Shown here in pieces: positions 5,353 to 8,825 of a stretch of DNA of 8,825 nucleotides. Position 1 is the stretch's first letter, and each line of letters opens with the position of its first letter. The translations under genes were made by a program, and so were the position numbers. Source of the DNA: Deltaproteobacteria bacterium. Lineage in GTDB: Bacteria > Desulfobacterota > Desulfobulbia > Desulfobulbales > UBA5123. The stretch spans positions 1 through 8,825 of the forward strand of contig JAJYKH010000090.1 in the NCBI GenBank assembly GCA_021788685.1. The letters are read 5' to 3'. Below the pieces are notes generated by a model, which saw only the letters and a list, made by a program, of their open reading frames with translations, did no database searches and was not told the DNA's origin.

Positions 5353-6888
5353 GTGCCCATGGACTCGGCCCAGCTCTTCTCCATTGTCGCCGTCCTCTGC
5401 GGGACCGCTTTCCTGGTTGCCTCGATCCGCACGGGGCGGCGGGGAAACCGCTACGTGCCCCCGGCCTTCCAGGCCAAGTGGCTGCTGCTCCTCCGGTTCA
5501 TGCTCTTCTTCCTGGCGGGGTACCTCCTTTTCCTCGCCATCGTGCTGTTCCACCTCCACATCCCGGAGGAGCCGCTCACCGGCTCCATCTTCTTCGCCGG
5601 CTCCCTCTTCGTCTTCCTGGTGATCGACCTGTCGCTGCGGACCATCCGCCAGATGCGGGAGGGCGAGGAGGAGGTCTCCCGGGTGGCGGCCCAGCTCTCC
5701 CGCAAGAACGAAGAGCTGGAGCAGGAGGTGGAGGCCCGCCGCCATGCCCAGGAGCAGGCCAAGTCCCGCCTGCAGCACCTGGCCACCCTCCATGCCATCG
5801 ATACCATCATCACCTCCTCCCTCGACCTGCGGGTCACCCTGAGCGTCTTTCTCGAAGAGGTGGCCCCCCGGCTGGAGGTGGACGCCCTCGCCATTCTCCT
5901 CTTCAACACCTACAGCCAGGTCCTCGAGTTCGGCGCGGGCGGCGGCTTCCGCACCCGGGGGCTCGAAAAGACCCGGGAGCGGCTGGGAGAGGGGAGCGCC
6001 GGCAAGGCGGCCCGGGAGCGGCGCATGGTGTTCATCCCCGACCTGGCGCAGGAGCCCGGGGGCTTCAGCCGGGCGCCGCTGGTGGCAGGGGAGGGGTTCG
6101 TCACTTACAGCGCGGTGCCCCTGGTGGCCAAGGGACAGATCAAGGGGGTGCTGGAGATCTTCCACCGCGAGCGGCTGGACCCGGAGGCGGAATGGTTCGA
6201 GTTCCTGCAGGCCCTGGCGGTGCAGGCGGCGATCGCCATCGACAACGCCTCCTTGTTCCGGGACCTGCAGCGCAGCAACGCCGACCTGGTGCTCGCCTAC
6301 GACACCACCATCGAGGGCTGGTCGCGGGCGCTGGAGCTCCGGGACAAGGACACCGAGGGCCATACCCGGCGGGTGACCGAAATGACGATGGAGCTGGCCA
6401 AGCGGTTCGGGATGGGCGACGAGCAGCTGGCCCACGTCCAGCGCGGGGGGCTGCTCCACGACATCGGCAAGATGGGGGTGCCCGATGCGATCCTGCTCAA
6501 GCCGGGGAACCTGGACCCCGAGGAGTGGGAGATCATGAAGAAGCACCCGGTCTACGCCTTCGAGATGCTCTCGCCCATCACCTACCTGCGGCCGGCCCTG
6601 GACATCCCTTACTGCCATCACGAAAGGTGGGACGGCACCGGCTACCCCCGGGGGCTCAAGGGGGAGCAGATCCCGCTGGCGGCGAGGATCTTCGCGGTGG
6701 CGGACATGTGGGACGCCCTCTGCTCGGAGCGGATGTACCACGCCCCCTGGCCGCGGCAGAAGGTGTGCGACCACATCCGCTCCCTTGCCGGCAGCCACTT
6801 CTATCCCAAGGTGGTGGAAAAGTTTTTGGAGATGGACTGGTGCAAGGAGGAGAACCCCTCCTGCAATCACCGGGAGCAGGGGGCATAA
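5353..6888 (+). CDS. Membrane-anchored GAF / HD-GYP domain cyclic-di-GMP phosphodiesterase
   Basis: A 511-residue signalling protein. Three hydrophobic segments lie at about 6-24, 42-67 and 77-95, followed by a charged coiled coil (about 100-142), a GAF domain (about 145-305) and an HD-GYP domain (about 325-490). Catalytic signatures are complete: His369-Asp370 in LLHDIGKMGVP, then HHERWDGTGYP with His422-His423 and Gly430-Tyr431-Pro432. It should therefore be an active metal-dependent phosphodiesterase hydrolysing c-di-GMP to pGpG/GMP. Input presumably comes through the membrane region and GAF ligand binding; the ligand is unknown. No receiver or GGDEF domain is present. Start is GTG5353 (weak GGA about 7 nt upstream) or ATG5359; the two differ by two residues. 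Some HD-GYP proteins degrade other cyclic dinucleotides. Tandem dyads upstream suggest repressor or activator control. Confidence 0.92.
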   Translation: MPMDSAQLFSIVAVLCGTAFLVASIRTGRRGNRYVPPAFQAKWLLLLRFMLFFLAGYLLFLAIVLFHLHIPEEPLTGSIFFAGSLFVFLVIDLSLRTIRQMREGEEEVSRVAAQLSRKNEELEQEVEARRHAQEQAKSRLQHLATLHAIDTIITSSLDLRVTLSVFLEEVAPRLEVDALAILLFNTYSQVLEFGAGGGFRTRGLEKTRERLGEGSAGKAARERRMVFIPDLAQEPGGFSRAPLVAGEGFVTYSAVPLVAKGQIKGVLEIFHRERLDPEAEWFEFLQALAVQAAIAIDNASLFRDLQRSNADLVLAYDTTIEGWSRALELRDKDTEGHTRRVTEMTMELAKRFGMGDEQLAHVQRGGLLHDIGKMGVPDAILLKPGNLDPEEWEIMKKHPVYAFEMLSPITYLRPALDIPYCHHERWDGTGYPRGLKGEQIPLAARIFAVADMWDALCSERMYHAPWPRQKVCDHIRSLAGSHFYPKVVEKFLEMDWCKEENPSCNHREQGA

Positions 6889-7133
6889 GAAACCCTCGCA
6901 GGTCACGGAGACAAAGGACGACCGCAGCCATCGGCGGCGGCCTGGGGTGCTCTGCTCCCGGCCTGCATCGTCCGGAGGGATCAAGGGTCCATGCCGAACC
7001 GGACGTCTCCGTATCAACCTCATTCCTCTTTATCTTCCATTGCCTCGCGCTCTTTTATCGAGTAAAGCTGTCCCCCTGAATTGGTACCGTGCCTTTCGGA
7101 CGGAGAGGAATCGGCTTTAATTGCTTTTATTAC
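6889..7133. other. Intergenic stretch with no recognisable feature
   Basis: No supported gene on either strand and no clear terminator after the HD-GYP gene. The stretch becomes more AT-rich from about 7020 onward. I found no consensus promoter pair I would defend. Confidence 0.5.
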
Positions 7134-7167
7134 GTTACTTTTCTTTGCCTGCCCAAAGAAAAGTAAC
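7134..7167. repeat. 14 bp perfect palindrome, AT-rich hairpin
   Basis: Left arm 7134-7147, loop CCTGCC (7148-7153), right arm 7154-7167, with no mismatches. The AT-rich arms contrast sharply with the surrounding GC content. It would fold in RNA from either strand and might act as a weak bidirectional terminator or a transposase/REP-like recognition hairpin. Confidence 0.8.
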
Positions 7168-7239
7168 CCAAAAGAAAGGGCACCCGCGCCACGCGATCAC
7201 GCCGCTGGCGTGATTGCCCTGTGCTGCTCGCAACGGCCG

Positions 7240-7292
7240 GGCGCTCCAAAACTCGCACCCTGCGGGTGCTCAAACAGTTGGAGCGCCTTTTT
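7240..7292 (+). terminator. Terminator-like stem with T5 within the structured repeat
   Basis: GGCGCTCCAA (7240-7249) pairs perfectly with TTGGAGCGCC (7278-7287), followed at once by TTTTT (7288-7292). The 28 nt between the arms itself holds a 6 bp hairpin. This could end transcription coming from the HD-GYP gene, leaving the methyltransferase to a promoter downstream of 7293. Confidence 0.4.
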
Positions 7293-7385
7293 CGGCCGTT
7301 GCTCCGCTGCTCGGCGCGTGACGATGGGACCATCCTTCGGGCCAAGCGGGACACCGTGTCGGACGGGAGTTGCAGAAGGCATCGC

Positions 7386-8525
7386 ATGTTCGCCTATCAG
7401 AAAACCAACCGCTATTTCGCCCAGATCGGGGATGGCCTCGAAGAGCTGGGCGGCGAGGAGCTGGCCTCCCTCGGCGCCCGGGAGGTGAAGCCCGTTTTCC
7501 GGGGGATCTCCTTCGAGGCGGAGCGGGCGGTCCTGTACCGCATCAACTACTGCTCGCGCCTCTGCACCCGCATTCTGGCCCCGCTTCTCCGCTTCGACTG
7601 CCACAGCGATCGCTATCTCTACCGCACGGCCCGCAACTTGCCCTGGGAAGAGCTGCTGCCCCTGGGCGCGACGTTCGCGGTGGGGGCGACCGTGGCCCAC
7701 AGCCGCATCAGCCATTCGCAATTTGCGGCCCTTCGCCTGAAGGACGCCGTCGTGGACCGGCTGCGGGAGCTGCGGGGCAAGCGGCCGGACGTGGACCGGC
7801 GGGAGCCCGATCTCCAGCTCAATCTCCACATCGAGAACAACGTGGCGACCATCGCCCTGGACACCTCGGGGGGCTCGCTCCACCGGCGGGGCTACCGCCT
7901 GCAGGCCGTGGAGGCCCCCATGCAGGAGACCCTGGCCGCGGCCATCATCCGGTTGAGCGGCTGGGACGGGGAGCGGCCCCTGGTGGACCCCATGTGCGGG
8001 TCCGGCACCCTGCTGGCGGAGGCCCACATGCACGCCTGCCGGATTCCCGCCGGCTCCCTGCGCGGGCGGTTCGGCTGCGAGCGGCTGCCCGACTTCGACC
8101 CGGCCCTCTGGCAGGCGGTGAAGGGAGAGGCGGACCGGGCGGTCCGCACCCTCCCGGCCGGCCTGGTCAGCGGCAGCGACATGGACAAGGACGCGGTGGC
8201 CGCCGCCCGGGCCAACCTGGCCGCCCTGCCCGGCGGCGGCCGGGTGCACCTGGCCGTCCGGCGCTTCGAGGAGCTGCCGGGGATCGCGAACGCGGTCATC
8301 GTCTGCAATCCCCCGTACGGGCTGCGGCTCAAAAAAGGCGAGGAAATGGGCGGTTTCATGCAGGCGTTGGGCGATTTCCTCAAGCGGCGCTGCACGGGCT
8401 CAACCGCCTTCCTCTACCTGGGCCGCCGGGAGCTGGTCAAAAGCGTTGGCCTCCGGCCCGCCTGGAAGAAGCCCCTCAAGAACGGCGGCCTCGACGGCCT
8501 GCTGGTCAAGTACGAGCTGTACTGA
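7386..8525 (+). CDS. THUMP-domain class I SAM-dependent RNA methyltransferase (RlmL/YpsC-like)
   Basis: A 379-residue protein with the layout of the N-terminal RlmL half and of YpsC. A ferredoxin-like start (NRYFAQIGDGLEELGGEELASLGA) is followed by a THUMP domain (about 70-155), the linker LDTSGGSLHRRGYR, and a Rossmann methyltransferase domain. SAM motif I is DPMCGSGT (201-208). The catalytic motif IV is NPPY (308-311), typical of exocyclic-amine methylation. In E. coli the homologous domain makes m2G2445 in 23S rRNA; the same target here is an inference. I chose ATG7386 because it has AGAAGG six bases upstream and begins at the conserved domain. The frame stays open to 7221, but that extension runs through the structured repeat. 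It is not fused to an RlmK domain. It stands alone, with no operon partner visible. Confidence 0.9.
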   Translation: MFAYQKTNRYFAQIGDGLEELGGEELASLGAREVKPVFRGISFEAERAVLYRINYCSRLCTRILAPLLRFDCHSDRYLYRTARNLPWEELLPLGATFAVGATVAHSRISHSQFAALRLKDAVVDRLRELRGKRPDVDRREPDLQLNLHIENNVATIALDTSGGSLHRRGYRLQAVEAPMQETLAAAIIRLSGWDGERPLVDPMCGSGTLLAEAHMHACRIPAGSLRGRFGCERLPDFDPALWQAVKGEADRAVRTLPAGLVSGSDMDKDAVAAARANLAALPGGGRVHLAVRRFEELPGIANAVIVCNPPYGLRLKKGEEMGGFMQALGDFLKRRCTGSTAFLYLGRRELVKSVGLRPAWKKPLKNGGLDGLLVKYELY

Positions 8526-8596
8526 GCCTGCAAACGTCCGGCAGCCACCCCATCTGCTTTGCCGGCACTTCTGCCGACGGTCCACGGTCAGTGCTG

Positions 8597-8611
8597 CCCC
8601 TCGTGGAGGGG
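8597..8611 (+). repeat. Hairpin downstream of the methyltransferase gene
   Basis: CCCCTC-GTG-GAGGGG is a perfect 6 bp stem with a 3 nt loop, about 70 bp past the stop codon. No T-run follows, so a terminator role is doubtful. Confidence 0.4.
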
Positions 8612-8632
8612 ACCTGAGCGCGGCCTCGGTTG

Positions 8633-8654
8633 TTGCCGATATGGCGGCAATTTG
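8633..8654 (+). terminator. Weak terminator-like hairpin
   Basis: TTGCCG (8633-8638), loop ATATGG, CGGCAA (8645-8650), then TTTG. It has a 6 bp stem and a very short T-run, 108 bp after the methyltransferase stop. It may end that transcript. Confidence 0.3.
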
Positions 8655-8657
8655 TCA

Positions 8658-8735
8658 TCAGCCTGTTCGCGTGCCAAAGTACAGCTCACAGGCTTCTTCC
8701 GCGCATCTGTGGCACTGCTGAACGTTGCGTTTCAT
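8658..8735 (-). CDS. Doubtful 25-residue Cys-rich small ORF
   Basis: The minus-strand ATG at 8735 reads MKRNVQQCHRCAEEACELYF and ends GTRTG before two consecutive TGA codons. Cys8, Cys11 and Cys16 form a CxxC-like cluster. The sequence is less arginine/proline-rich than the shadow frames nearby, which is why I list it. Against it: no Shine-Dalgarno at usual spacing (an AGGAGG lies about 32 nt upstream), very short length, and no family I recognise. It could be a metal-binding micropeptide or chance. Confidence 0.2.
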   Translation of the reverse strand: MKRNVQQCHRCAEEACELYFGTRTG

Positions 8736-8825
8736 GCTGGCCAGATTCCGGTTTCAGGAGTGTGCACTCCTCCTTTCCTTGCGCGGCCGCTCGACCGGAA
8801 GTTGCCGGTTCCCTTCCGTGTTTCG
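8736..8825. other. Right-edge non-coding sequence
   Basis: No gene is supported. One palindrome, AGGAGTG-TG-CACTCCT (8756-8771), is present. It could be a terminator-like hairpin or an operator for a gene beyond the window. Confidence 0.35.

Larger units (their letters stand above)
7134..7313. repeat. Modular structured repeat (probable dispersed repeat family)
   Basis: The segment is a series of perfect inverted repeats. GTTACTTTTCTTTG/CAAAGAAAAGTAAC (7134-7147/7154-7167) has a 6 nt loop. ATCACGCC-GCT-GGCGTGAT spans 7196-7214. Next is a nested hairpin whose outer arm 7231-7249 pairs with 7278-7287 plus 7293-7301 across a TTTTT bulge, and it encloses GCACCC-TGC-GGGTGC (7255-7269). GCTGCTCG flanks this hairpin as a direct repeat (7223-7230 and 7306-7313). 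From memory, the TTACTTTTCTTTG palindrome followed by 'AAAGAAAGGGCACCC' occurs as a dispersed element in many proteobacterial genomes. A database search would be needed to confirm this copy's membership. No protein is encoded. Confidence 0.75.

Noticed and set aside
1376..7023. Long minus-strand ORFs opposite the hydrolase, NDH-2, YitT and HD-GYP genes
   Set aside because: They are His/Gly/Pro/Arg-rich antisense shadows expected in high-GC DNA. None shows a recognisable domain, and all lie opposite well-supported genes.
7134..7313. CRISPR array or insertion sequence
   Set aside because: There are no regularly spaced direct repeats with spacers, and no transposase reading frame. The symmetry is inverted and nested.
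7221..7385. N-terminal extension of the methyltransferase from GTG at 7221
   Set aside because: It would translate the structured repeat and has no family similarity. ATG7386 has a ribosome site and begins at the conserved fold.
8655..8660. Tandem TGA codons of the small minus ORF as selenocysteine
   Set aside because: The following hairpin loop lacks the G expected in a SECIS loop, and the sequence past the TGAs looks like random shadow coding.
8446..8721. Plus-strand 91-codon ORF overlapping the methyltransferase end
   Set aside because: Ser/Pro/Arg-rich composition, start inside the methyltransferase in another frame, and no recognisable motif.

Overview
This is a GC-rich window whose genes strongly prefer G or C at third codon positions. 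It reads as chromosomal DNA of a free-living Gram-negative proteobacterium. A Desulfuromonadota (Geobacter/Pelobacter-like) host is my best guess. I infer this from a Sec-type AhpD-like gene, a membrane GAF/HD-GYP protein, and a dispersed 'TTACTTTTCTTTG' palindrome repeat I associate with such genomes. No marker gene fixes the taxonomy.

Left part (1-1150): on the minus strand lies a small AhpD/carboxymuconolactone-decarboxylase-like gene that conventional gene calling would break. An in-frame TGA (203..201) sits exactly where the second cysteine of the CxxC(xxx)H redox motif belongs. The family-like reading frame continues for 64 more sense codons to TAG. A two-part hairpin with a G/U-containing apical loop starts right after the TGA, as expected for a bacterial SECIS element. 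This is best read as a selenoprotein and is the main finding. Divergent from it is a vapBC type II toxin-antitoxin pair, behind an intergenic region full of short direct and inverted repeats. One hairpin there contains the vapB Shine-Dalgarno sequence.

Middle part (1320-5290): an extended -10 promoter precedes a lipoprotein clan-A glycoside hydrolase. A type II NADH dehydrogenase follows 41 bp downstream, probably co-transcribed, and ends at a possible terminator. After a roughly 320 bp spacer with one weak promoter candidate comes a YitT-family membrane protein with a C-terminal DUF2179 domain.

Right part (5285-8825): a promoter-like segment overlapped by two tandem ATGA-NN-TCAT dyads precedes a membrane GAF/HD-GYP c-di-GMP phosphodiesterase. 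Then comes a roughly 500 bp gap. Its first half holds nothing I recognise. Its second half holds a modular repeat built from a 14 bp perfect palindrome, a small hairpin and a large nested hairpin with an internal T5 run. A THUMP-domain rRNA methyltransferase follows. The last 300 bp hold only hairpins and a doubtful 25-codon Cys-rich ORF.

Most genes here look like independent housekeeping or accessory units, not one pathway. The clear functional groupings are vapB-vapC and, more loosely, the hydrolase-NADH dehydrogenase pair.
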